DNA of 64,000 nucleotides from Bacteroidota bacterium (GCA_023418315.1 JAEZZY010000019.1:1-64000), one strand, 5' to 3'. Counted from the stretch's first letter, positions 26,003 to 35,010 are shown. The notes: generated by a model not told the origin, from the letters alone. Program-made: numbers and translations.

Positions 26003-27508
26003 ATGTTATCATCACTTTATAAAAACCTCGGGTTCAGAAAATACGCTATCGTTTTGGCTTATGTAGCCATCGCTATAGGAATCACCTTGCGCCTGATTAT
26101 GTTTTTTCAAGACAGGGATCTTATCATTGATGAAGCCAATATTGTGCGTAATCTCTATGAAAGAAATTTTATTGAACTGCTTTATCCCTTGTCGTATGCA
26201 CAATATGCTCCACCTATTTTCCTATGGATGGAGAAAACAATATCCCTATTTTCAGGGTTCGGTAGTTTTTCTCTCAAACTTTTCCCTATGATGTGCGGCA
26301 TTGCGATGCTGTTTCTTTTTTATGCTATTCTTACCCGGTTAATCAGTATATATATCGTTTGGATTCCCTTGTCATTGCTCGCTGTCAGCCCGTATTTTAT
26401 TGAATATTCTGCTACAATAAAACAATATATTTTCGACAGTCTGATTAGTTTATTACTGATAGGGCTTGCCCTTCGCACAGAGATTTTTGCCACACCCTCA
26501 AAACGTTTTTTCATCTTATGGAGCAGTGCCGGGATAATAGCTATTTTCTCTTCCATGCCTTCTGTTTTCACCTTAGCGGCTGTAGGGCTTTACTATGGAT
26601 GGATTATATTTCAAAGCAAGGAATGGAAACGACTCCCGTACTTGTTCCTTATTTCAGGCATTTGGTTGCTGGCATTTGCCCTATATTATTTCACGATGCT
26701 GAAACCGCAGATAACTTCCGGCTATCTTCAAAGCTATCATGCCGATTATTTTTTGTCTGCCTTTCCTACCAGCTATCCCGAGTGGAAGCATGACTACATG
26801 CGTTTAAAAGAACTGCTCAATAGCGCTTGTGGCTATTCTTCCTATAATTATTTTATTGCCTACGGGTGTTTGGCTGTAGCGATAATCGTTCTCTTAAAAA
26901 AGAAACCGGCTATTCTACTGCTGCTCCTCACACCGGTAGGGCTGATGCTTGTTGCCGCAGCAGCCAATCAATATTCCTTAATCCTGCGATTAACTTTATT
27001 CGCATTACCCTTAATTGTTTTATTATTCGGTCTTGGATTGAATGAGCTATGGAAAATACCCTCTATTTTTCCAAAAATCGCCATCATCTTCGTGGGGGTT
27101 ATCATGATTAAAACCGCCAACAAATTTGAATTATTCAGAGAAAAACACGGCTTTCATGAATTAACGGAAGGGTTTCACTATCTTATGTCGAAAGGGGTAA
27201 AAGGAGAACATTTATTCGTACACTCGGCAAGCGACGCCACCTTCATCTACTACACACAAATCTACCCGGAGAAAGACCAATACAAGAGCTTAGCAAATGC
27301 CACCATTCTGCCGGACAGCGTGGACTATGCCACCGTAACCTATGGTATAAAAGATACAGTTTATTTCATTTATACAGGTGGATTTCCTGAGGTGGAAAGA
27401 AGAAAACGCGTACAACAAATAGAACAAAACATGCAACAGGTGGATTATTTTGAAAAGTACATTTGTTTTGTTTATGGCTATGCGCCTAAGGCGGAAGCAA
27501 ATCCATAA
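26003..27508 (+). CDS. GT-C-fold membrane glycosyltransferase-like protein
   Basis: A 501-aa integral membrane protein with about 10-11 transmembrane helices. The first helix (AIVLAYVAIAIGITLRLIMFF) is followed by a periplasmic loop with DRDLIIDEANIVRNLYERNF. The acidic DE pair after helix 1 is the usual catalytic position of GT-C glycosyltransferases (ArnT/PMT-like, family GT39 or GT83) that use polyprenyl-phosphate sugars. The C-terminal 110 residues are a soluble domain (HELTEGFHYLMSKGVKG…). It stands alone, bracketed by direct repeats A and B, so it may be acquired. Substrate unknown. An earlier TTG start at 25931 is rejected. Confidence 0.78.
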   Translation: MLSSLYKNLGFRKYAIVLAYVAIAIGITLRLIMFFQDRDLIIDEANIVRNLYERNFIELLYPLSYAQYAPPIFLWMEKTISLFSGFGSFSLKLFPMMCGIAMLFLFYAILTRLISIYIVWIPLSLLAVSPYFIEYSATIKQYIFDSLISLLLIGLALRTEIFATPSKRFFILWSSAGIIAIFSSMPSVFTLAAVGLYYGWIIFQSKEWKRLPYLFLISGIWLLAFALYYFTMLKPQITSGYLQSYHADYFLSAFPTSYPEWKHDYMRLKELLNSACGYSSYNYFIAYGCLAVAIIVLLKKKPAILLLLLTPVGLMLVAAAANQYSLILRLTLFALPLIVLLFGLGLNELWKIPSIFPKIAIIFVGVIMIKTANKFELFREKHGFHELTEGFHYLMSKGVKGEHLFVHSASDATFIYYTQIYPEKDQYKSLANATILPDSVDYATVTYGIKDTVYFIYTGGFPEVERRKRVQQIEQNMQQVDYFEKYICFVYGYAPKAEANP

Positions 27509-27607
27509 CATGCTTCTGTGTGTGCGTATCCGCAGAGCCGTCTTTTTTCAAGCTGCCTTGGGACCATTTCCATTTTTTCAAAGAACTTAGTGCAGTTTAA
27601 AAACTGC

Positions 27608-27946
27608 TTACCACAATCCTTTTTTCTGTCTTATTAAACTTAGTATAATCGCCAATACCATTGGTAAAAAAACATATAATAATACCCGAATAGTATTTTC
27701 CCACTTATAATTTCCATATTTCGATTTATACTGTTCCATCAACCTTTGTGTACGAGTTTTATTATAAAAAAAACATAGTCCAATCCAAAATGGAATGATA
27801 AATAGCATCCAAACATTTCTATTCCTTCCTGTAGCACCATAATCAGGTAAAGGCAAAATATTAACATCCGCTACCCATTTAATAACTTCCGAAAGTAAAA
27901 GTAGGTGCATCATTAAAGCAAAAATTACATGAATTGACGCACTCAT
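27608..27946 (-). CDS. Small integral membrane protein, unknown
   Basis: A 112-aa protein with three to four hydrophobic segments (about 5-22, 45-63 and 84-104) and basic loops (NKTRTQRLMEQYKSKYGNYKWEN). No family was recognised. It is AT-rich compared with core genes here, convergent with the glycosyltransferase gene and inside the repeat-bracketed patch. The start at 27946 (MSASIHVIFALM) has no clear promoter box. It could be a passenger of the same acquisition. Confidence 0.55.
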   Translation of the reverse strand: MSASIHVIFALMMHLLLLSEVIKWVADVNILPLPDYGATGRNRNVWMLFIIPFWIGLCFFYNKTRTQRLMEQYKSKYGNYKWENTIRVLLYVFLPMVLAIILSLIRQKKGLW

Positions 27947-28049
27947 ATTTCCATTATGACCTCTCTTCGACCAAACTTTGTAAAAAAAACAATAAATAAA
28001 ATTATACGCATTCCTATTTTATCTTTTTCCCACACTGGTGCACAAATGA

Positions 28050-28107
28050 GGCGATGGTCATTTGCAGCATAGCTTCTTGTGCCACTCATTCAGCAATCCA
28101 ATCTTCC
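28050..28107 (+). repeat. Dispersed imperfect direct repeat, copy B
   Basis: Starts GGCGATGGTCATTTGCAGCA and continues …CTTCTTGTGCCACTCATTC…ATCTTCC. It is the partner of 25787-25843. Its right edge touches the truncated transposase start at 28111. Confidence 0.85.
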
Positions 28108-28110
28108 GCA

Positions 28111-28200
28111 ATTTACTACGGCATAGCTTACAAAATACAAGGCGGTAGGATTATGAAACTTCCATTTTTTGCTCAGGCTGTCAAATGTAGTATTTAAAAT
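28111..28200 (-). pseudogene. N-terminal remnant of a REP-associated tyrosine transposase (RAYT)
   Basis: On the minus strand the frame reads FDSLSKKWKFHNPTALYF then VSYAVVN. The pattern K-W-K-F-H-N-P-x-x-L-Y-F-V-S-Y-A-V-V-N is the conserved start of Bacteroidota REP-associated Y1 transposases (normally followed by W-x-D-x-F-T-R). Homology ends abruptly at the edge of repeat B; the HUH and catalytic Tyr regions are absent. Two REP-like palindromes lie directly upstream (28219-28235 and 28267-28296), the usual setting of such genes. The identification is by motif recognition. Confidence 0.55.
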
Positions 28201-28218
28201 AATTTTCGTTTCGTGCGC

Positions 28219-28296
28219 GTCTCCCGAAGGGGGACTCGTACTCTTTTGGAAGTAGTAGCCAACGTGTGCGCGAATCCTTTTCAAGAGACTCGCGCA
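28219..28296. repeat. REP-like palindrome pair
   Basis: Hairpin 1 is GTCTCCC-GAA-GGGGGAC (28219-28235, one G-T pair). Hairpin 2 has arms TGCGCGA (28267-28273) and TCGCGCA (28290-28296). Both are GC-rich in an AT-rich gap and stand immediately upstream of the RAYT remnant. Confidence 0.55.
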
Positions 28297-28307
28297 GAAC
28301 ACAATTT

Positions 28308-29723
28308 CTATTTCCGTTTATAGCGCGTAATCAACTCATTTACTGCTGCCCGTTTCAGGTTTTCGGGGTTTAGTTCGGTAAATAATTTTAGTTTGCTTAG
28401 CCCTTCCGACAAGGCTTTTTCAAGGTGGATAAGTGCTTCTTTGCTTTTGCCCATTGCAAAAAGTACGGCAGCTTGCAGATAGCGGAAATCCGGTTTATCG
28501 CCGCAGCTTTCTTTGGCTAATTCTAATTGGGTGAGGGCTTCTTCATAAAATCCTGAAAGATACAAGCCACGGATAAGAGCAACCCAGGTGGTTTTGTTGC
28601 CCGGTTTGAGGCGTACGGCATTTACATAGCAGATAAGCGCTTCGTTCTTTACATCCATTTCCATGAGGCAATTGCCTATGGCCATGCAATACGAAGCGTT
28701 TTCCTTATTGAGATGCAAGGCTACGGAATAGGCTTTTACGGCTTTTTCCCATTGTTGTTCGCGTGCGTAGGTTTCACCAATTTTATAGAAGATGGCATCG
28801 TCCTCCGGACTGAGCTGCGAAGCCTGGCGGTAGTAGTATCTTGCTTTGGAGAAATCTTTTTGCTTTTCATAGCAAAAGCCCATCGCTTCATAAATTACGT
28901 CTTCGGGTTTGGAAATTTCCAAGTGTTTTTGCAGTACTTCCAATGCGCGGTCAAACCATTTGAGGCGCATATAGGCATCCGCCATATTGCGGTAGGCAAA
29001 TTCAAATTTATCATCTATAGCCACACAAAATTCATAGGCATCAATCGCTTTTTCATAAAGTTTTTCACTTTGATAGGCAGAGCCGAGGTTGAACCATGCG
29101 AGTGCGTTGTAGGGATCTTCATCGGTTATTTGGGTATGCAGTTCTATGCTTTCATCGTTACGTCCGGTAAAATCTGCCCAGAAGCATATTTTCTGAAGCG
29201 CTTCCTCGTTGCGGTTTTCTGTTTTTACGATTCGTTTCAAGGTGTCGAAAACGGCTTCAAAATCTTCCGATTCATCATAAACATCAGCCAGCTCCAGCAG
29301 TATTTCGGTTTTATCCTTTCCTGAAAAATCGTGTGCTTTTTGTTCCAGCAAGGCGGCGGCTTGGTCGTATTTATATTGGCTTAAAAAAATATCGGAGCGT
29401 AGCAGTGTGGCATCTAAGTTTTGCTGGTCTAATTGATCCACTTCATCCAATACGTTCAGTGCTTGACCGAATTTTTGGGATTGGGTGAGTATTTCTGCTT
29501 TCAGCAAAAGGATTTCTGCGGAGAAGGGGTAGTAAGTGATGGCAATGTCGCAAGCCAGCAGAGCCTGTTCTTCATTGCTGCTCTGGAAATAATGTTCTAT
29601 CACCCGTTCAAATTCTTCTTCCTGCATGATGTGTGCGGCTTCTCCGTTTTTCACTTCTTCATAGCGTCTGAGGAGGTCGTCCATTGCGTGAAGCTCATCA
29701 TCTAAAAAATCATCTTCAAACAT
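28308..29723 (-). CDS. Tetratricopeptide-repeat protein
   Basis: A 471-aa cytosolic protein with no signal peptide, built almost wholly of TPR helices; about 11-12 units can be followed. Clear examples are ALAWFNLGSAYQSEKLYEKAIDAYEFCVAID, FEFAYRNMADAYMRLKWFDRALEVLQ and DAIFYKIGETYAREQQWEKAVKAYSVAL. It presumably acts as a protein-protein scaffold; no partner is evident from the neighbours. The N-terminus (MFEDDFLDDELHAMDDLLRR) is very acidic. The -7 box at 29743-29750 supports ATG 29723. Confidence 0.88.
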   Translation of the reverse strand: MFEDDFLDDELHAMDDLLRRYEEVKNGEAAHIMQEEEFERVIEHYFQSSNEEQALLACDIAITYYPFSAEILLLKAEILTQSQKFGQALNVLDEVDQLDQQNLDATLLRSDIFLSQYKYDQAAALLEQKAHDFSGKDKTEILLELADVYDESEDFEAVFDTLKRIVKTENRNEEALQKICFWADFTGRNDESIELHTQITDEDPYNALAWFNLGSAYQSEKLYEKAIDAYEFCVAIDDKFEFAYRNMADAYMRLKWFDRALEVLQKHLEISKPEDVIYEAMGFCYEKQKDFSKARYYYRQASQLSPEDDAIFYKIGETYAREQQWEKAVKAYSVALHLNKENASYCMAIGNCLMEMDVKNEALICYVNAVRLKPGNKTTWVALIRGLYLSGFYEEALTQLELAKESCGDKPDFRYLQAAVLFAMGKSKEALIHLEKALSEGLSKLKLFTELNPENLKRAAVNELITRYKRK

Positions 29724-29742
29724 AATATGCCAGGTTTATGTT

Positions 29743-29750
29743 CAAATGTA
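29743..29750 (-). promoter_or_regulatory. -7 promoter element of the TPR gene
   Basis: The minus strand reads TACATTTG (TAnnTTTG), 20 nt upstream of the start at 29723. Confidence 0.5.
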
Positions 29751-29887
29751 AGGAAAAATGTACTGGATGCCTTTACTCGGTTATAATCGTGAAGTTATTT
29801 ATTCACAGGGTATTCACACTCAATGGAATAGTGTCAAGGAGATAAAAGTTATCTTTTATCGTGTATAGTATTTTTATCATGAGTGGA

Positions 29888-29924
29888 AAATAAAGGGATG
29901 CAGATAGATTGCCACATCCCTTTA
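29888..29924 (-). terminator. Terminator of the PKD/T9SS protein gene
   Basis: The 10-bp perfect stem TAAAGGGATG (29891-29900) / CATCCCTTTA (29915-29924) is followed on the minus strand by TTTTCC. It lies 38 bp after the stop at 29962. Confidence 0.75.
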
Positions 29925-29961
29925 TAATAAGTGTGTTTTTTCTTGCCGACTAAGGCGTTTT

Positions 29962-31914
29962 CTATTCTTTTATGAGCCGCTGCATACCTTGGTTGCCCTG
30001 TAGATTGGTAAACCGCATCAGGTACACGCCGGATGAAAGGTGATGTACAGAAATAGTCTCACGGTCTCCGCTCAGGGTTTTGCTCAGTACGCGGTTGCCC
30101 GACAGTGTATAAATTTCCAGCACGGTCTCTTTTCCTGCTTTTTCTATAGTTACTGCCTTTGAAACGGGATTGGGATAGACGGATAGCCCGGGAAAATCCT
30201 GTAGCTCATGTACTATATTCGTCGTAATCGTTACATAATGGCAGGCTGTATTGTTATCGCATCCATTGACGGTAGTAACACATACGGGATAGGTCTGAGT
30301 CCCGGTGTAGGTATGCGATGGGGTAGCCGTCCCGGTTGCGGTAGCTCCATCTCCGAAATCCCAGTTGATGGAAGTGTAAGGAGTAGTACCCGTATAGGTA
30401 AAGCTGAAGGAGTTGGTGCCGGTTTGTGTTACGGTGAAATCGGGATAAGGCATCTGGCAGGAGCAGTTGTTCTTGCCATGCCTGGCTATGAACCAGTTCA
30501 TTTTATTGCTCCCCACGGTATATACCGGAGCGCCGGCGTGGTAGATGACAGAGTCAAACACTCCCGTACTGTAAAAGCCCGATTTATTATCTGCTGCAAT
30601 GAGCCCTGTTTCTCCCCACGCATAGGCAGGCAGAGTATCTATCTGCATTACCGCGCCCGTAGCGGCATTGATCCTTGTAAAAAAAGGAATATTTCTTTTT
30701 GAATAAAGCTGATGCCCGCCCCAAGAGCTGCTATCGTTATAGGAGCCGGTTATTCCTATATCATTATTGACTTGTGCCATACTTTGAAAGGCGATTTTCC
30801 CATATTTCTGATGAGTTGCGTTGAGACTCCAAAGGCTGCCGCCGGCAGTATCTAAGGCGGCTATGTAAGGCAGGGAATTAATAGTAGAAGGTACTGTGCC
30901 GGTAAGGGTGTCTCCGTTAAATACACTATTGGGCATTCCTCCTCCCATAATAAACAGGTTGCCGTCGCGGTCGTTCGTAAGGGAAACGGCATCGCGGTTG
31001 TCGGCTTGCTTTACCCATATCATGCCGCCATTGGCCGCAAAAGCGGCAACGTACATGGGAGAGGTACTCCCTGCGGTGCTGATGGCAATACCTCCTATGG
31101 TAAGTGTGCCCATAGCGGCCTGGTTGTAGTTCCCGGCGATGTAGCACTTGCCACTTGCGTGGTCGCGGCTGAATAAATTGGGAACTATCACCGTGGCATT
31201 TGCAGCAGGGGCGGTAGTGGTAATAGGTAGTGCTGTATGGCTCTGGAAAACACCGCTGGCGCTATACTCGACTATATAATAGCCGTCGGCGCTTACCATG
31301 AACGTTCCGCCGTCATAAGTGCCGGCGGCGAGGTGTGCACACCAGAATAGGTGCCCGTCAGGGCTTACCGCGAGCCGGTGCATCTGTGCTTGTGGTGTGA
31401 TATTCTGTGTGCGTTCCGGCATCTTAAACCACTGAAATGCGCCGTTGCTGTTGTACTTGATAATATATGAGCCGCTGAAGCCCCTTACAGAGGTATCGGT
31501 ATCAAAATAGGCACTGTCGGTTGTTGAGCCGGTACTATTTATAACGCCTGAAACATATATCCCCTCCAAGCTGTCTGTTGCCATACCTATTGCGGACGAG
31601 TTGCCCAGCGCCGCTCCTCCCAGCACTTTCAACCAGCGGAAGTTGCCGTTGCAATCCCAGCTTGTGAGTGTCATTTTGCACTTGGCATTATAGACCAAGT
31701 GTCCGTCTATGCTGCTTGTATCCCTATTCTCGCCAAGCAGATACACATTGCCATGTTTATCGGTAGCTGTAGCTATGGGCATGTATGAAAGTAGAGCATT
31801 AGGGTTTGTGCCCACATATCCTCCCCGTTTCAGCCATTGCCAGCTTTGCGCGGAGGTATGTAACATGCCAAAGAGCAGGAAAAGAACGGGGAGTAGTTTT
31901 TTTAGTATATTCAT
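29962..31914 (-). CDS. Secreted PKD-domain protein with T9SS sorting domain
   Basis: A 650-aa secreted protein. It has signal peptide MNILKKLLPVLFLLFGMLHTSAQ, then about 450 residues of repeated beta units of SBBP-like character (TDKHGNVYLLGENRDTSS, TDSLEGIYVSGVINS, NDRDGNLFIMGGGMPN). A PKD domain follows at about 490-565 (SINWDFGDGATATGTATPSHTY), then a type-A T9SS C-terminal sorting domain (LSVYPNPVSKAVTIEK … YTLSGNRVLSKTL … SSGVYLMRFTN). It should be exported by T9SS and attached to the cell surface or released. It stands alone with its own terminator. Ligand or activity unknown. Confidence 0.88.
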   Translation of the reverse strand: MNILKKLLPVLFLLFGMLHTSAQSWQWLKRGGYVGTNPNALLSYMPIATATDKHGNVYLLGENRDTSSIDGHLVYNAKCKMTLTSWDCNGNFRWLKVLGGAALGNSSAIGMATDSLEGIYVSGVINSTGSTTDSAYFDTDTSVRGFSGSYIIKYNSNGAFQWFKMPERTQNITPQAQMHRLAVSPDGHLFWCAHLAAGTYDGGTFMVSADGYYIVEYSASGVFQSHTALPITTTAPAANATVIVPNLFSRDHASGKCYIAGNYNQAAMGTLTIGGIAISTAGSTSPMYVAAFAANGGMIWVKQADNRDAVSLTNDRDGNLFIMGGGMPNSVFNGDTLTGTVPSTINSLPYIAALDTAGGSLWSLNATHQKYGKIAFQSMAQVNNDIGITGSYNDSSSWGGHQLYSKRNIPFFTRINAATGAVMQIDTLPAYAWGETGLIAADNKSGFYSTGVFDSVIYHAGAPVYTVGSNKMNWFIARHGKNNCSCQMPYPDFTVTQTGTNSFSFTYTGTTPYTSINWDFGDGATATGTATPSHTYTGTQTYPVCVTTVNGCDNNTACHYVTITTNIVHELQDFPGLSVYPNPVSKAVTIEKAGKETVLEIYTLSGNRVLSKTLSGDRETISVHHLSSGVYLMRFTNLQGNQGMQRLIKE

Positions 31915-32117
31915 CGATATATAGTTTGGTTTTTATATGTATGAAAGTGGGTAAACCAAAAAGATCAGTCCTTTGTATTTTAGAGTAACTTTATTCATAC
32001 TTACCCTACATAGTTTATTTAATTATCAAGCTGTTTACCACAGCTTTTTAAAAAAATTACAATGTACACATCCTGCCGGATAATGTCAAGCAGTTTAATT
32101 CTAAATTGCGGCAGTGC

Positions 32118-33617
32118 TTAGTCAGCCACCGCTATGCTTGCCCTGCTTTCATTCCAGAGCCTGTCTAATGCGGTTACTACATAGGAGCTTCCCGGAAATT
32201 TATAGGCTTCGGCATCGGTATAGGAGTTCCCTTGTTGAATGCCGATGATGTTTTGCGCCCGTGTCAGATTTATCTGATGTCCTTTAGGGAAGCGATATAC
32301 GGAGAACCTTAGGGAAGTATCCTTGTGCGTATAAGGCATTGTCCAGGTAAGCTGATAGCCGTTTGCCGTTTGAATTCCTTTCAAAATAGGAGCCGGTGGC
32401 GGAATGCTGTCTATCCATGGCATCACCGGCGGAAGGGCGATGTATTTTCCGTATCTGTTTTCAAGGCTGTCGGCAAGTGCAGGTTTTATTTTATCGAAAT
32501 TGGAGCTGCTGTATAGGGAATATCCCGGTGTGGCGGTTTGGGTGCGGATGTCTCTTATTTGCCAGAGTAGTTCGTTTGGGCTTATCCAAGGACCGCTTTT
32601 CGCGTTCAACATCCTATATACGCCGAGTCCGTAATAAACATGACGGTTATAGCTGTTTTTTTCCCACCAGGGTAGTAGTACTTCAAAGGGTGCGGCGCGG
32701 TGGTAATGTTCCCAATAGAGCTGCGGCATTACATAGTCTATCCATCCTTTTTGCAACCACAATAGAATGTCGGAGTATAAATCGTCATAGCAGGTTTGCC
32801 CGCCGCGCGTAGCGGAGCCGCGAGGGTCTTTACTGCTATTGCGCCAAACGCCAAACGGACTGATACCGAATTTTACATAAGGCTTCAGTTGTTTTATTTT
32901 CCTGTTTAGCTCTTCTACAAAAACGTCCACATTATTTCTGCGCCAGTCATCCTTGCTTGCAAATCCTTTTCCGTATTTAGCATAGGCTTTATAGTCACCA
33001 AATTCCTGACCGGCTATACGATAAGGATAAAAATAATCATCCAGATGCACGCCGTCTATATCATAGCGTTTCACGACATCGGTAATTATTTTCAGCACAT
33101 AATCTTTTGCTTCCGGCTCACCGGGGTTGAGGTAGGATTTTCCTCCATAGTGAATAATCCATTCGGGATGTGTGCGGGTGATATGTCCCGGCGGATTGGG
33201 ATTTTTTTTGCTGTCCGTAAGGGCGCGGTAGGGATTGAACCAGGCGTGGAATTCCATATTTCGCAGATGGGTCTGCTCTATCATAAATTCCAACGGGTCA
33301 TAGTAAGGTGAAGGCGGCTGGCCTGCTTTTCCGGTAAGGTAGCGGCTCCACGGTTCATAGGGAGAAGGATAAAACGCATCGCTTACCGGGCGTATTTGTA
33401 CGATGACGGCATTGCAGCCTAAGCGTTGCAACTGATTGAGGCGGTTGATAAATTCCTGTTGCTGCTCGCTTGCCGTCAAGCCCGGCTTTGAAGGCCAGTC
33501 TATGTTGGAAACCGTAGCAATCCATGCCGCACGAAACTCGCGCTTAGGAATCTGTGCTTGGGAAGAAATAAAAAATGATAAGAGGATAATGGATAATAAT
33601 AAACGATACATAATCAT
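32118..33617 (-). CDS. GHL10-family glycosidase-like secreted protein
   Basis: A 499-aa protein with signal peptide (MIMYRLLLSIILLSFFISSQAQ; ATG 33611 is also possible). Residues about 25-330 form the glycosyl-hydrolase-like 10 (formerly DUF187) TIM-barrel: KREFRAAWIATVSNIDWPS, QIRPVSDAFYPSPYEPWS, EFHAWFNPYR, DIDGVHLDDYFYPY and KFGISPFGVWRN. The C-terminal ~100 residues look like a fibronectin-III-type module (PPAPILKGIQTANGYQLTW). The family is periplasmic or surface-exposed and thought to act on glycans; the substrate is not established. A -7 box is at 33631-33638. Confidence 0.9.
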   Translation of the reverse strand: MIMYRLLLSIILLSFFISSQAQIPKREFRAAWIATVSNIDWPSKPGLTASEQQQEFINRLNQLQRLGCNAVIVQIRPVSDAFYPSPYEPWSRYLTGKAGQPPSPYYDPLEFMIEQTHLRNMEFHAWFNPYRALTDSKKNPNPPGHITRTHPEWIIHYGGKSYLNPGEPEAKDYVLKIITDVVKRYDIDGVHLDDYFYPYRIAGQEFGDYKAYAKYGKGFASKDDWRRNNVDVFVEELNRKIKQLKPYVKFGISPFGVWRNSSKDPRGSATRGGQTCYDDLYSDILLWLQKGWIDYVMPQLYWEHYHRAAPFEVLLPWWEKNSYNRHVYYGLGVYRMLNAKSGPWISPNELLWQIRDIRTQTATPGYSLYSSSNFDKIKPALADSLENRYGKYIALPPVMPWIDSIPPPAPILKGIQTANGYQLTWTMPYTHKDTSLRFSVYRFPKGHQINLTRAQNIIGIQQGNSYTDAEAYKFPGSSYVVTALDRLWNESRASIAVAD

Positions 33618-33630
33618 ATAGTGAACTACG

Positions 33631-33638
33631 CAAAGCTA
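33631..33638 (-). promoter_or_regulatory. -7 promoter element of the GHL10 gene
   Basis: The minus strand reads TAGCTTTG (TAnnTTTG), 14 nt upstream of ATG 33617. Confidence 0.5.
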
Positions 33639-33761
33639 CTCCCTATGCGCTTTCTAAAAAATAAATAGGACAATACCGTGATAATAAATATCCACAAAAC
33701 AGGTTATAATGTGTAAACTTAGCGGTAGCAAACGTTCTCTGTTGTATTTTTAACCCGTTTT

Positions 33762-34340
33762 ATGATCAGGAATATTATATCGGCTTCCATAGAAACGAAG
33801 CAAAAGATCCTTTCCAATGAGCCGCTGCTGCACACGATTGAGCAAACGGTGGAGGTAGTCGTTAGCGCATTTGAAAACGGCAATAAAGTGCTTTTCTGCG
33901 GCAATGGCGGCAGTGCGGCGGATGCACAACATCTTGCCGCCGAGTTTAGCGGGCGCTTTTATACCGACCGCGATCCGCTGCCTTCCGAAGCGCTTCATTG
34001 CAATACGTCTTACCTCACTGCCGTTGCCAATGATTACTCCTACGATGTGGTTTATAGCCGGATGGTAAAAGGAATGGGGCGAAAAGGAGATGTATTGATA
34101 GGGCTGAGTACCTCGGGAAATTCCGTGAATATTTTAAACGCTTTGGAGCAGGCGAAAAAAATTGGTATGATTACTGTATGTTTTACGGGAGAAACCGGTG
34201 GTAAAATGAAAGACCAATGCGATTATCTGATTAACGTACCCAGTACCGACACACCGAGAATACAAGAATCGCACATCATGATCGGACATATTATCTGCCA
34301 GCTCACAGAAGAAAAATTATTTAAAAAAGTCAACCCATGA
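33762..34340 (+). CDS. gmhA: Sedoheptulose 7-phosphate isomerase
   Basis: A 192-aa SIS-domain protein. The CGNGGSAADAQHLAAEFSGR block, GLSTSGNSVNIL and the C-terminal TPRIQESHIMIGHIICQ (with the catalytic His) are those of GmhA, which makes D-glycero-D-manno-heptose 7-phosphate for LPS core or glycoprotein heptose. DiaA-type SIS proteins are the alternative, but the TPRIQE…H motif favours GmhA. Its last four bases overlap the start of the HAD phosphatase gene (ATGA), implying translational coupling. Other heptose genes (hldE, waaF) are not in the window. Confidence 0.88.
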   Translation: MIRNIISASIETKQKILSNEPLLHTIEQTVEVVVSAFENGNKVLFCGNGGSAADAQHLAAEFSGRFYTDRDPLPSEALHCNTSYLTAVANDYSYDVVYSRMVKGMGRKGDVLIGLSTSGNSVNILNALEQAKKIGMITVCFTGETGGKMKDQCDYLINVPSTDTPRIQESHIMIGHIICQLTEEKLFKKVNP

Positions 34341-34915
34341 ACAGCTTTGATAGAAATATAGAAATAGATAAGACCTGGACGCTTTTCCTCGACCGAGATG
34401 GAGTTATTAACGAAGAAAACTTAGGCTCTTACATCACAACCTGGGAAGAATTTGTGTTTTGCGACGGTGCCTTGGAAGCCCTGAAACAGCTCAAGGAAAT
34501 CTTCGGACAAATCGTAATCGTTTCCAATCAACGGGGCGTAGGACGAGGCATCATGAGTATAGATGCGCTGAAAGAAATTACATCCAACATGATAGCCGCT
34601 ATAGCCGAGCATGGCGGAAAGATTGACAAAGCCTATGCCGCCACTGCTGTGGCAGACAGCGACCATAATCGCAAACCCAACACCGGTATGGCATTACAAG
34701 CCAAAGAAGATTTTTCGGAAATAGACTTTAAGAAAAGCATCATCGTAGGAAACTCCCTAAGCGATATGGAATTTGGTAAAAGACTGAATATGCACACCGT
34801 ATTTCTCACTACCAAGCATGAGCCGTTCACGCTGCCTCATGACCTTATTGACGAGCAATATCCTTCCTTGTTCGCATGGGCAAAGAGCATGATGCTTACA
34901 CCGAGTGTTTGCTAA
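34337..34915 (+). CDS. HAD-IIIA phosphatase, GmhB-like
   Basis: A 192-aa HAD phosphatase. Motif I is FLDRDGVIN (Asp19, Asp21), motif II is IVSNQRGVGRG, and the family block RKPNTGM and motif IV VGNSLSDMEFGK follow. The operon with gmhA and the RKPxxGM motif point to the heptose 1,7-bisphosphate 7-phosphatase (GmhB). The zinc loop of canonical GmhB (three Cys and one His before RKP) is absent here: the loop reads AATAVADSDHN. A related HisB-N-type phosphatase is the alternative. A terminator follows at 34943. Confidence 0.8.
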   Translation: MNSFDRNIEIDKTWTLFLDRDGVINEENLGSYITTWEEFVFCDGALEALKQLKEIFGQIVIVSNQRGVGRGIMSIDALKEITSNMIAAIAEHGGKIDKAYAATAVADSDHNRKPNTGMALQAKEDFSEIDFKKSIIVGNSLSDMEFGKRLNMHTVFLTTKHEPFTLPHDLIDEQYPSLFAWAKSMMLTPSVC

Positions 34916-34942
34916 CGTTTTTTTAAAGAAAAGTAGGTAAAT

Positions 34943-34972
34943 GAGTCGCTGTAGGGCGGCTCTTTTATTTTT
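34943..34972 (+). terminator. Rho-independent terminator of the gmhA operon
   Basis: Stem GAGTCGC (34943-34949) / GCGGCTC (34956-34962) followed by TTTTATTTTTT. Confidence 0.85.
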
Positions 34973-35010
34973 TCTCCGGACGAAAATAACGTTGAGTGTA
35001 TCTTTTGAAA

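Noticed and set aside
28713..29324. 203-codon frame antisense to the TPR protein
   Set aside because: Phe/Ile-rich shadow of a clear repeat protein.
30208..30702. 164-codon open frame on the plus strand
   Set aside because: It lies wholly antisense to the PKD/T9SS protein gene, whose domains and signal peptide are clear; the antisense translation shows no family features.
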